33,089 nt of DNA from an uncultured Candidatus Melainabacteria bacterium (GTDB lineage: Bacteria > Cyanobacteriota > Vampirovibrionia > Gastranaerophilales > Gastranaerophilaceae), in the NCBI GenBank assembly GCA_946055575.1, contig CAMGGL010000007.1, positions 1-33,089 on the forward strand, written 5' to 3'. Shown piece by piece: positions 18,506 to 27,438 of this stretch. The notes beneath the pieces are model-generated. The model ran no database searches, had not been told where the DNA came from, and saw only the letters and a program-made list of their open reading frames with translations. Each line of letters starts with the position of its first letter. The stretch's first letter is position 1. Made by a program: the position numbers and the translations under genes.

Positions 18506-18886
18506 ATGTTAGCACAAACAATCAGAAATAATTTGACTAATAATAAACAGGTAAATGTAAGAACTAAAACCGTAAAATTCAGCAACATGTTTCAAACAGA
18601 ACCGAATATAAAAGAGAAAGAGCCACAAATGGTTCAAGTTCTTATGAAAGCAGGTTTAGTAAATTTAGATAAACATAATGAATTACTAAAGGATGCTTCC
18701 GTACCTGAAACTGTAGATTTCGGAGCAATGAAACAAATTGAAGAAGACGACTATATCGTTGAAAACCCAAACGAAGTTGTTGTTAGTTTTCCTATAAAAC
18801 CGGTAATTGAGATGCAAGAAAAGCTACCGTTTTTTAAATCGCTAAGCGCAAAACTTGCGACTATTGCAATTGATTGCCCCGTTTAA
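18506..18886 (+). CDS. Uncharacterised 126-aa protein
   Basis: AGAGG RBS 6 nt before ATG; single-gene unit closed by a terminator; no recognised domain. Confidence 0.7.
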   Translation: MLAQTIRNNLTNNKQVNVRTKTVKFSNMFQTEPNIKEKEPQMVQVLMKAGLVNLDKHNELLKDASVPETVDFGAMKQIEEDDYIVENPNEVVVSFPIKPVIEMQEKLPFFKSLSAKLATIAIDCPV

Positions 18887-18900
18887 AAAGTTTATAAATA

Positions 18901-18933
18901 AAACAGCCGTCGGGAAATATCCGACGGCTGTTT
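18901..18933. terminator. Bidirectional intrinsic terminator
   Basis: AAACAGCCGTCGG-GAAATAT-CCGACGGCTGTTT, perfect 13-bp stem between convergent genes. Confidence 0.85.
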
Positions 18934-18936
18934 GTA

Positions 18937-19788
18937 TTATAAAAGTTTCTGCAAATAATTTGGAAGTGCAAATCGTGCATTGTGATACTCTTTGTTGTAT
19001 ATTTTACAAGTCGGAATAATTTCTGCTGCACGTTCTTCATTATAGTATTCAAGCGGTTTAACATCAACAGAACAAAATGCCCAAGCCCAGTAACCACCAG
19101 GATAAGTCGGGATATTAGAAGTGTATGTTGCGACAATCGGAAATACTTTTTTCAACTGTCTATACATCTTTTCAACCGAATCTGCCTGCGCAAAAGGTGA
19201 TTCCGATTGAGCCACCATTATGCCGCCCTTTTTAAGCGAATTTTTAACATTTGTGTAAAATTCATCCGTGAACAAACCTTCTCCGGGTCCCATTGGATCG
19301 GTTGAATCAATTAAAACAATATCAAATTCATCTTTTTTATCTTTAATATACTCAATAGCATCTTGAACAAGAATTTCTACTTTAGGATTATCCAACTCGC
19401 AAGATATAGTCGGCAAATATTTTTTACAAACATCAATAACCATTCCGTCAATTTCACATAACACGGCACGTTCTACAGTTTTGTGCTTTAAGACTTCACG
19501 AATAGTTCCGCCGTCACCCCCACCAATTACTAGAACTGATTTCGGACAAGGATGCTGCATCATAGGAATATGCGCAATCATTTCATGATAATGATATTCA
19601 TCACCCTCTGTTGTCATCATTAAATCATCAAGCGTCAAAACTCTGCCTAATTTTGACTCTGTTTCGAATACTTCAACTTTTTGAAATGGTGAATTATCAG
19701 AAAATAAAACTTTACCGGCTTTTATTGCAATTCCGTATCCGCCTGGTGTAATTTCATGATAATAACCGTTTTCTATTCCGTTTTTCAT
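18937..19788 (-). CDS. speE: Spermidine synthase
   Basis: KVLFSDNSPFQKVEVFET, VLVIGGGDGGTIREVLKH, VLIDSTDPMGPGEGLFTDEFY, YPGGYWAWAFCS. Confidence 0.95.
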   Translation of the reverse strand: MKNGIENGYYHEITPGGYGIAIKAGKVLFSDNSPFQKVEVFETESKLGRVLTLDDLMMTTEGDEYHYHEMIAHIPMMQHPCPKSVLVIGGGDGGTIREVLKHKTVERAVLCEIDGMVIDVCKKYLPTISCELDNPKVEILVQDAIEYIKDKKDEFDIVLIDSTDPMGPGEGLFTDEFYTNVKNSLKKGGIMVAQSESPFAQADSVEKMYRQLKKVFPIVATYTSNIPTYPGGYWAWAFCSVDVKPLEYYNEERAAEIIPTCKIYNKEYHNARFALPNYLQKLL

Positions 19789-19920
19789 TCTGTTTTCCCT
19801 TTCTTTTTCATGTTTTATAATATTATCACAGAAAAAAATTAAAAATATATAAAGAGATAGATTTATATTCTTTATTGTGTATAATTAACTGGTACACAGA
19901 ATAATTATGGATAAACAATT

Positions 19921-20715
19921 ATGCAAAATGTTTTAGAGAGAAAAGCAATAAAAACAATTGATTTTAACTGTGATTTGGCACAGAGTTTCGGAATATACAA
20001 AAACAGTAGTGAAACAAGATTATTGGATTATGTTAGTTCAGTAAATATTTCTTGCGGATTTCACGCAGGCGATCCGCTAACAATTAAAGAGGCATTACTA
20101 CAGGCAAAAGAAAAAAACATTGTTGTCGGAGCGCATATTGGGTTTGATGATATACAAGGTTTTGGATATCGTCAAATGGATTTAGATAACGATGAACTTG
20201 AAGCCCTTGTTATGTATCAGGTTGGTGCAATAATGACATTTGCCAAAGCATACAATATGGAAATAGAACACGTAAGACCGCATGGTGCTATGTATCGTCA
20301 AGCATCTTCAGATTTAGAAGTTTCAAGAACAATTGCTAAAGCAATAAAAAAATGTTCAAAATGGCTTGTATATTACGGAGCTACAGGTGAAAATCTTGCA
20401 ACTGTGGCAGAAGAAGAAAATATCCAAGTTGCTCATGAAGTTCATCTTGAAAAAATATATGACACCGAAGGAAACATTGATTTTTCAGCACGTGACCTTG
20501 AAAATACCGATATATCAATGCAAAGATTAAAAGACTTACTTCAAAATTCTCAAGTCACAAATAATGCAGGCGGTAAAACTATAGTAAGGGCAGATTCTAT
20601 ACATTTTTCAAATAAACTTTCCAATGCAAAGGATTTAATAATTCGAGCAAGAGAGTTTATTGAACCTTTACCATATAACTACAAAAATGCCCAAAAATCA
20701 GGGTGGGTGGAATAA
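19921..20715 (+). CDS. pxpA: LamB/YcsF family, 5-oxoprolinase subunit PxpA-like
   Basis: IDFNCDLAQSFGIY, VNISCGFHAGDPLTI, VVGAHIGFDDIQGFGYRQM, EHVRPHGAMYRQA. Confidence 0.88.
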   Translation: MQNVLERKAIKTIDFNCDLAQSFGIYKNSSETRLLDYVSSVNISCGFHAGDPLTIKEALLQAKEKNIVVGAHIGFDDIQGFGYRQMDLDNDELEALVMYQVGAIMTFAKAYNMEIEHVRPHGAMYRQASSDLEVSRTIAKAIKKCSKWLVYYGATGENLATVAEEENIQVAHEVHLEKIYDTEGNIDFSARDLENTDISMQRLKDLLQNSQVTNNAGGKTIVRADSIHFSNKLSNAKDLIIRAREFIEPLPYNYKNAQKSGWVE

Positions 20716-20726
20716 AAAATCTTTAA

Positions 20727-20761
20727 ATAACTTCTGTTATAATTCACATAACAGAAGTTAT
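20727..20761. promoter_or_regulatory. 14-bp-stem inverted repeat between pxpA-like and yvcK-like genes
   Basis: ATAACTTCTGTTAT-AATTCAC-ATAACAGAAGTTAT, perfect stem; no T-tract. Confidence 0.55.
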
Positions 20762-20787
20762 ATATAAATTAACCAAAGGAAATGAGT

Positions 20788-22089
20788 ATGATTAAGAGAA
20801 TAAAAATACCAAAACAAGCAGGATGGCTAATTCCGGGATTACAGGTCAAAAGATGGTTTGCACTTATTTTAGTCGGAACCATTTTGATGACACTCGGAAT
20901 ATTAATCTTATTTGATTTACAACCGATTTATAATACAATGCAGTTTATCAGTAAGATTGCAACAAAAATATCTACCGAATGGCTTGCGTTTGGAATTGTA
21001 ATGATAGGTGCTGCGATATTTTTCAAAGGTTGGCAAAAAACAAACCTTTCAATACTTGATATGGAAGATGATCGTAATAATGACCTTCTGCTTGAACATT
21101 TATATAGAAGAAGAAAACTTAATCGAGGTCCGAGAATTGTTGCAGTAGGCGGCGGAACAGGTTTATCAATGTTGTTAAGCGGAGTTAAAAATATTACAAA
21201 CAATATTACTGCGGTTGTTTCAGTCGGTGACGACGGAGGAAGTTCAGGCAGACTTAGAGAATCTATGGGAATTTTACCTCCTGGAGATATCAGGCATTGT
21301 ATCACCGCATTAGCTGACGATGAGGACTTGGTAAACAAACTTTTCAAATACAGATTTGATAACGGAGAAGGTCTGGAAGGTCACAGTTTTGGAAATTTAT
21401 TTTTAACAGCTCTTTGCGATATTACAGGAAGTATGGTTACTGCAGTAAAAGAATCTTCAAACGTACTATCAATAAGAGGTCGAGTTTTACCTGCGACTTT
21501 GGATGATATGAAATTGGCTGCAGAAATGGAAGACGGAAGAATTATTCACGGAGAATCTACCATTCCTGAAGCTCACGGCAAAATTAAAAGATTATTTACA
21601 GAACCTGCAGATTGCAAAGCGTTACCTGAGGTTATTGACGCAATAAGAAATGCCGAGTTAATTATTTTAGGTCCGGGAAGCCTTTATACAAGTGTTATTC
21701 CTAACCTATTAATTAAGGAAATTGCACAAGAAATCGCAAATTCTAAAGCTAAAAAAATATATGTATGTAACATTATGACCCAACCTGGAGAAACTGATAA
21801 TTACAATGTTTCTGACCATTTAAAAGCTTTAATACAGCATGCCGGTTCAAAAGATATTGTAGATGCGGTTTTGGTAAACGATTATTTACCGGAAAAACTT
21901 GCGGATAAGTATCAAAAATCAAGTTCATACCCTGTTAAACTTGATATTACTGAAGTTAAAAAACTTGGAGTAAAAGTATTTGCAAAAAAACTAATTGAAG
22001 ATAGCAAAGAAGGATTAGTAAGACACAGCTCAAACAGAGTTGCCAGAGCCGTATATTATTGGTTCAGACATCAGCAAAAAAATAAATAA
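20788..22089 (+). CDS. yvcK: Gluconeogenesis factor YvcK-like (CofD superfamily)
   Basis: VAVGGGTGLSMLLSGVKNITNNITAVVSVGDDGGSSGRLRESMGILPPGDIRHCI, GPGSLYTSVIPNLL. RBS aaagga favours ATG at 20788 over 20782. Confidence 0.92.
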   Translation: MIKRIKIPKQAGWLIPGLQVKRWFALILVGTILMTLGILILFDLQPIYNTMQFISKIATKISTEWLAFGIVMIGAAIFFKGWQKTNLSILDMEDDRNNDLLLEHLYRRRKLNRGPRIVAVGGGTGLSMLLSGVKNITNNITAVVSVGDDGGSSGRLRESMGILPPGDIRHCITALADDEDLVNKLFKYRFDNGEGLEGHSFGNLFLTALCDITGSMVTAVKESSNVLSIRGRVLPATLDDMKLAAEMEDGRIIHGESTIPEAHGKIKRLFTEPADCKALPEVIDAIRNAELIILGPGSLYTSVIPNLLIKEIAQEIANSKAKKIYVCNIMTQPGETDNYNVSDHLKALIQHAGSKDIVDAVLVNDYLPEKLADKYQKSSSYPVKLDITEVKKLGVKVFAKKLIEDSKEGLVRHSSNRVARAVYYWFRHQQKNK

Positions 22090-22107
22090 CCACTACGAGA
22101 TAAAAAT

Positions 22108-22908
22108 ATGACTAAAAAAGTTACAGTAAGAACATTACAAAAAATAAAAGATACCGGCGAAAAATTTTCAGCCTTAACAGCTTACGATTATTCAACTGCA
22201 AAATACATAGATGAAGCAGGGATTGATTTGATACTTATCGGCGATAGTCTTGCAATGGTAGCTTTGGGTTATAAAGATACAACAGCTATCGGAGTTGAAG
22301 AAATGAAAATTTTCACCAAAGCCGTTGCCAAAGGGGTTGAAAGAGCAATGGTAGTAACAGATATGCCATTTATGAGTTATACGATTGATATACCTTCTGC
22401 CCTAACTAACATTGGAGAAATGGTTAAAAATGGTGCTAATGCCGTAAAACTTGAAGGTTGTAATGATTACATATTGGAACTTATAAAACGAACAGTACAA
22501 ATGGGTGTCCCTGTTCTTGGGCATATTGGGTTCACACCGCAATCTCAAAACGTAATAGGCGGTCATATAATTCAAGGCAAAACCGATGAAGACGCTAAGC
22601 ATTTGCTAAACCAAGCAAAACAACTTGAACAAGCCGGAGTTTTTGCGATTGTATTAGAAATGGTTCCGGAAGAATGTGGGAAATATATTACGGAAAACTT
22701 ATCTGTTCCAACTCTTTCATGCGGTGCCGGCAGATTTTGTGATGGTCAAATTGTTGTTTGCGATGACCTGTTTGGAAAATTCTCTGATTTTAAACCTAAA
22801 TTTGTAAGAAAATATGGTGATATGAAAAGCCTTATAACAGATTGCGCCTCAAAATATAATAAAGACGTTAAATCAGGAAAATTTCCGAACGAAAGTGAGG
22901 TTTATTAG
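22108..22908 (+). CDS. panB: 3-methyl-2-oxobutanoate hydroxymethyltransferase
   Basis: SALTAYDYSTAKYIDEAGIDLILIGDSLAMVALGYKDT, VKLEG, VLGHIGFTPQS. Confidence 0.97.
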   Translation: MTKKVTVRTLQKIKDTGEKFSALTAYDYSTAKYIDEAGIDLILIGDSLAMVALGYKDTTAIGVEEMKIFTKAVAKGVERAMVVTDMPFMSYTIDIPSALTNIGEMVKNGANAVKLEGCNDYILELIKRTVQMGVPVLGHIGFTPQSQNVIGGHIIQGKTDEDAKHLLNQAKQLEQAGVFAIVLEMVPEECGKYITENLSVPTLSCGAGRFCDGQIVVCDDLFGKFSDFKPKFVRKYGDMKSLITDCASKYNKDVKSGKFPNESEVY

Positions 22909-22944
22909 ATTTTTAAAACAAGAATTAAAGAAGGGATAAAGATT

Positions 22945-23802
22945 ATGCTTATACATACAATAGCCGAAGTTAGGGAACAAATAAAATTGTGGAAAAAAGA
23001 AGGTTTGACTATCGGTTTAGTACCGACAATGGGTGCTTTGCATGCCGGTCACTTGAGCCTTATAAAAAAAGCTGTTGAAAAATGTGACAAAGTTGTAGTT
23101 TCGGTTTTTGTCAATCCAATTCAATTTTGTCCCGGTGAAGATTTAGATAAATATCCAAGAACACTTGAGGCAGACCAAAAGCTATGTGAAGATGCCGGAG
23201 TAAATATAGTATTTGCACCGTCACCTGCTGAAATGTACGGTGAAAACCAAATGCGAACAAATGATTTTTTAACCTATGTAATTCCGCCGTTTTTCTATGT
23301 AAATAAATTGTGTGGAAAATCTCGTGTTGGACACTTTGACGGTGTTTGTACGGTTGTAAATAAATTGTTCAATATTGTACAACCGGATTTTGCATTTTTC
23401 GGACAAAAAGACGCTCAACAACTTATTATTATCAAAAAAATGGTTAAAGATTTGAATATCCCGGTTGAGATTATTCCTTGCCCGATTGTCAGAGAAAGCT
23501 CAGGACTTGCCCTGAGTTCACGCAACAAATATCTGTCAGATGATGATAAAATTCAAGCACTCGCTCTTTCCAAAATTTTAAATAACATTAAAAACTGTTA
23601 TCAAAAAGGGATTACGGATGTTGAAGCCCTAAAGGAAACTGCCTATTCATTTTTAAACGAAAATCACGATTTAGAATATCTTGAATTTATGGACGAAAAT
23701 AATCTTGATGAAGTAAAAAAAGCGAATGATAATACAAGAGTATTTATCGCTTGCAAAGTCGGTGGCGTAAGATTAATCGATAATATACTTTTGAAGGATT
23801 AA
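22945..23802 (+). CDS. panC: Pantothenate synthetase
   Basis: VPTMGALHAGHLSLI, VSVFVNPIQF, DFAFFGQKDAQQLIIIKKMV, SSGLALSSRNKYL. Confidence 0.97.
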   Translation: MLIHTIAEVREQIKLWKKEGLTIGLVPTMGALHAGHLSLIKKAVEKCDKVVVSVFVNPIQFCPGEDLDKYPRTLEADQKLCEDAGVNIVFAPSPAEMYGENQMRTNDFLTYVIPPFFYVNKLCGKSRVGHFDGVCTVVNKLFNIVQPDFAFFGQKDAQQLIIIKKMVKDLNIPVEIIPCPIVRESSGLALSSRNKYLSDDDKIQALALSKILNNIKNCYQKGITDVEALKETAYSFLNENHDLEYLEFMDENNLDEVKKANDNTRVFIACKVGGVRLIDNILLKD

Positions 23803-24258
23803 TTTTTTTAATGCCTTTGCATTAACGGCGTCAGGTTCTATCTGTAGCAGTTTTTCAAGATAGACAAGTGATTTATGATAATCACCAAGTTTTTTCTGAG
23901 CGGCTGCCATTGCAAAAAGTGCATCCACGAATTTTGGATCTAACTCCAGTGCTTTTTCCAAATCTTTTACGGCTTTGCTAATATCAGGATTTTCGATATC
24001 TTTTCGGGAAAGAATAATTCTTGCTCTGTTATAATAAGCGTCAGTCATATTTTCATTTAATTGAATTGCCTTTGTGTAATCAAGCATTGCTTCATCATAA
24101 TTTTCTAAAGCCTGATATGCTGCAGCTCTGTAAAAATATGGTATTTCCCAATCATTTTTCAATTCAAGTGATTTATTTATATTTTCAATTGCCTGTTCGC
24201 ATTTTCCATTTTGAAAATCAAAAATTCCATTATCCAAATAATATTTGTAATCTGCCAT
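23773..24258 (-). CDS. Tetratricopeptide repeat protein
   Basis: Several TPR units, e.g. PYFYRAAAYQALENYDEAMLDYTKAIQLNENMTDAYYNRA and ALEKALELDPKFVDALFAMA-type repeats. Confidence 0.88.
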   Translation of the reverse strand: MADYKYYLDNGIFDFQNGKCEQAIENINKSLELKNDWEIPYFYRAAAYQALENYDEAMLDYTKAIQLNENMTDAYYNRARIILSRKDIENPDISKAVKDLEKALELDPKFVDALFAMAAAQKKLGDYHKSLVYLEKLLQIEPDAVNAKALKKLILQKYIID

Positions 24259-24320
24259 ATTGTACCCCTTATTGTTTGATTATAACATAAATAACGTGTA
24301 TAATGAATACAGAGGGAGTT

Positions 24321-25250
24321 ATGAAAAAAAGTATACTTTCAAACTTTGCATTATTTCTAACGGCGCTAATTTGGGGATTATCATTTGTTGCTCAAAAAGC
24401 CGGAATGAATTACGTCGGTCCGTTTAGTTTTAATTTTGCCAGAAGTATTTTAGGCGGATTAAGCCTTATTCCATTGATATTTATTGTTAAATGTATCAAA
24501 GAGGATACCCGAACAAAAGAAATTAAACACAAACAGCATATTGAATTAGCAAAAGCAGGAATTTCGTGCGGAGTAGCACTATTTACTGCAATATCAATTC
24601 AACAATACAGTATGACATCAGTTGCCGCAGGAAAAGCAGGATTTATTTCCGCACTTTATATCATTTATGTACCATTAATCTCAATGTTTTTTGGTCAAAA
24701 ACTTGCTAAAAACGTCAAAATTAGTGTTGGCATAGCGCTAATTGGATTATACTTACTATGCTTCAAACCGAGTGCGGGAGGTTTTGACTTTTATGACGTA
24801 CTTCTTTTAATAAGTGCATTTTTCTATGGTGTTCACATATTAGTTGTTAATCATTTTTCAAAAAGTATTAATGCCGCAAAAATATCTTGTCTTCAATTTT
24901 TTGTTGTCGGAATTTTATCATTACCATTAATGTTACTGTTTGAAACACCTCACATTTCTGATTTTATCGCCTGCAAAATTCCTTTATTATATGCAGGAAT
25001 TTTAACTTGCGGTGTTGCATATACGCTACAAATTTTCGGACAAAAATATACTCAACCTGTCGTAGCTTCACTAATCCTATGTTTAGAATCAGTTTTTGCA
25101 GTAATGGGCGGGAGTATTATTTTGCATGAAACCATGTCAATAAAAGAAATAATTGGTTGTATTTTTATGATATTTGCGGTGGTATTATCCCAATTACGTA
25201 AAAAATCTGTTAAAAAAGTTTCCGAACAATTTTCACCAAGTGAAGAATAA
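24321..25250 (+). CDS. EamA/DMT-family transporter
   Basis: ALIWGLSFVAQKAGM, about ten hydrophobic segments, TCGVAYTLQIFGQKYTQPVVASLILCLESVFAVMGG. RBS gagggag before ATG at 24321. Confidence 0.9.
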   Translation: MKKSILSNFALFLTALIWGLSFVAQKAGMNYVGPFSFNFARSILGGLSLIPLIFIVKCIKEDTRTKEIKHKQHIELAKAGISCGVALFTAISIQQYSMTSVAAGKAGFISALYIIYVPLISMFFGQKLAKNVKISVGIALIGLYLLCFKPSAGGFDFYDVLLLISAFFYGVHILVVNHFSKSINAAKISCLQFFVVGILSLPLMLLFETPHISDFIACKIPLLYAGILTCGVAYTLQIFGQKYTQPVVASLILCLESVFAVMGGSIILHETMSIKEIIGCIFMIFAVVLSQLRKKSVKKVSEQFSPSEE

Positions 25251-25253
25251 ATT

Positions 25254-25850
25254 TTAATTTATCATATATACTTCACCGGTATCGTGGTCAAAATGGCATT
25301 TTGCAATATATAAATCCCCGTTTTGCACGGCAGAATTGATTATTGGTGAATTTTTTAAAAGATAATCTTCAACCCAAATTGTATGTTTTCTGGCAAATTT
25401 GTTATTACAATCCATTTGTCCGCCAATATCTATAACCGGATAAACACATTTCAATATTGATTGAAAATTTTCCGTAAGTTTGGGATAGTGTTCATTTGCA
25501 TAAGTCATCACACCACAATCATCATGTCCTAAAAGAATTAACAAAGGGACGTGGAGTTTTTTAACAGCATATTCAATACTTTCTCTGACATTAGGACCTA
25601 CAGTAATGCCAGCAACTCTAACAACAAACAATTCACCGATGCCGCAATCAAAAATAATTTCAGGAACTACACGAGAATCCGAACAACTTAACACACAAGC
25701 ATAAGGTTCTTGGTATAATGCTAATTTTTGCAAAGTTGAAAGACACATATTTTTAGCAGTCGGAGTTCCGTTCATAAAATTTTTATTCCCGTTTAAAAGT
25801 TTCTCCAACTCCTGCTTTGCTTTTGACGGAATATTTTCAGGCAATAACAT
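25254..25850 (-). CDS. Beta-class carbonic anhydrase
   Basis: CVLSCSDSRVVPEIIFDCGIGELFVVRVAG and LGHDDCGVM zinc-ligand motifs. Confidence 0.94.
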   Translation of the reverse strand: MLLPENIPSKAKQELEKLLNGNKNFMNGTPTAKNMCLSTLQKLALYQEPYACVLSCSDSRVVPEIIFDCGIGELFVVRVAGITVGPNVRESIEYAVKKLHVPLLILLGHDDCGVMTYANEHYPKLTENFQSILKCVYPVIDIGGQMDCNNKFARKHTIWVEDYLLKNSPIINSAVQNGDLYIAKCHFDHDTGEVYMIN

Positions 25851-25900
25851 ATCCTTACACCTTTCTTGTTCATTTATATTATTATACCATACTGTTATAA

Positions 25901-26815
25901 TTATGCAGATTTTTGTTCGGGTTGCCTATTATTACTAAGATTTTTAAAATTGTAAAAATGCAATTTTGCAACTTGCGGCTTAACAACAGTGTCTATAATA
26001 ACCGTTTCAACAAATTCATCAATAGCTTTTGCAGTCAGTATAATTGCAGTAAACGCACCTGCTGACTTCCATGCTTTCAGCTTAAATATCTTTTTGTCAA
26101 GAACTTTTTGAGCGCTATCTGCATCTTGGCACTTCTCAAGCAGCTTTGTAAATTGTGTTTTTGCAAATTCCTTAATTCTTTCTTCATTAGAATTTGCAAT
26201 AGCGCCACGTTTAGAGTTGCACAATAATTTATCAAATATTTTTACAACAAAATTTGTACGAGAATAATTTTTCTTTTTTACACTATAATATTTATCAAAA
26301 TTTTCGGTAAACTCGGTTATTGTTGCTTCTTTATTTTTTCCTTGAGCCAAAACATCATTCAATGCGGAATGATTTTTGATAAACCGTAACGATTGTTCCT
26401 TTGCGTTTGTTGAAAGTTTTTGTCCGCGATACTTGTCAATGTGTGAAAAAACACTCATTCCTATATGACCAAAAATCGCAGGAAACAATATACTTGCACA
26501 AGCTTGAAAAACTGCCTGATTGAAAGCACGTTGTGCATTCGGTTTATATTTGTTACCTTTGTTTTTATACTTATCATAAATATCAGCGCCAAAATACATC
26601 AAAGCCGGAACCCAAAAAAGTTTTGCAGCATTCGGTGCAAGCTCATTTATAGCTATACCGATATCGTTTGTATAACCAAGTCCTCGCAATGGCCAATTGG
26701 CAAGCGGGTCAACATATTTATCTTTTTTAGGTTTCTCTTTAGCCGTAGCATCAAAATTAATGTTTTGCCCTTCAGCCTTAAAGCTTAAGACCGGCGCATT
26801 TGAGGTAATCTTCAT
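25901..26815 (-). CDS. Uncharacterised 304-aa membrane-associated protein
   Basis: Hydrophobic segments (LFWVPALMYFGADIY, AVFQACASILFPAIFGHIGMSVF, GAFTAIILTAKAI); N-terminal SFKAEG segment. Confidence 0.75.
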   Translation of the reverse strand: MKITSNAPVLSFKAEGQNINFDATAKEKPKKDKYVDPLANWPLRGLGYTNDIGIAINELAPNAAKLFWVPALMYFGADIYDKYKNKGNKYKPNAQRAFNQAVFQACASILFPAIFGHIGMSVFSHIDKYRGQKLSTNAKEQSLRFIKNHSALNDVLAQGKNKEATITEFTENFDKYYSVKKKNYSRTNFVVKIFDKLLCNSKRGAIANSNEERIKEFAKTQFTKLLEKCQDADSAQKVLDKKIFKLKAWKSAGAFTAIILTAKAIDEFVETVIIDTVVKPQVAKLHFYNFKNLSNNRQPEQKSA

Positions 26816-26912
26816 ATTGTCTCCAAGCCGAAATATCTATAAAATCAAAGATTATAGCTATTATAATACCCCAAAATTTCTATTTTCGCAATATTTGGTA
26901 AACTTATGTTAC

Positions 26913-27218
26913 CTATTTTATATACTCCATAAGTTTGTTTAATAACTGAGATTTTTGATGAAAGCCCACAAATTCTGCAATTTTTTCCCCGTCTTTTAAC
27001 AAAACAAAAGTTGGGAAACCTTTTATTTCAAATCGTTTTGCAATTTCAGGACTTTCATCAGCATCTACAATGCCTATCCAAACATCAGAATTTTCAAAAT
27101 CCATCAGTTCTATTCGCTGATTTTTACAGTACATACACCAAGTTGTATAAAACTCAACCAGTTTTAAACCCTGTTGTGTTTCTTGTTCAAAATTTGTATT
27201 GTCCAATTCAATTATCAT
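26913..27218 (-). CDS. Thioredoxin-like protein with CMYC active site
   Basis: KLVEFYTTWCMYCKNQ, DADESPEIAKRFEIKGFPTFVLLKDGEKIAEFVGF. Confidence 0.9.
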   Translation of the reverse strand: MIIELDNTNFEQETQQGLKLVEFYTTWCMYCKNQRIELMDFENSDVWIGIVDADESPEIAKRFEIKGFPTFVLLKDGEKIAEFVGFHQKSQLLNKLMEYIK

Positions 27219-27438
27219 AAATACCTCTCTATAAAATATAATAAACTATTTTTAAGATATAACATCCCGCAGGAGATTAGTAAGAAATAAATAAAACTTA
27301 ACAAAAAGGTGAAGAATATGGCAAATATACCACACTAATTAGACCCTTTTACATTTTGTTACAAATTAGCAAATTTTTAGTTTAAATTTCGTTTATATAA
27401 GCATAGGTTATAAAATTGTAGGTATAGAAGGTCTATTT

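Noticed and set aside
20928-21347. 139-aa minus-strand ORF
   Set aside because: Lies fully inside the confidently assigned yvcK-like gene, has serine/proline-rich antisense composition and no RBS or recognisable motif.
23499-23516. CTCAGG-ACTTGC-CCTGAG small inverted repeat
   Set aside because: Short and within the conserved SSGLALSSRN coding motif of panC; most simply explained by codon constraint.
23773-23802. 30-bp convergent overlap of panC and the TPR gene
   Set aside because: Real from the ORF coordinates, but short convergent overlaps are common in compact genomes and no further signal was seen.
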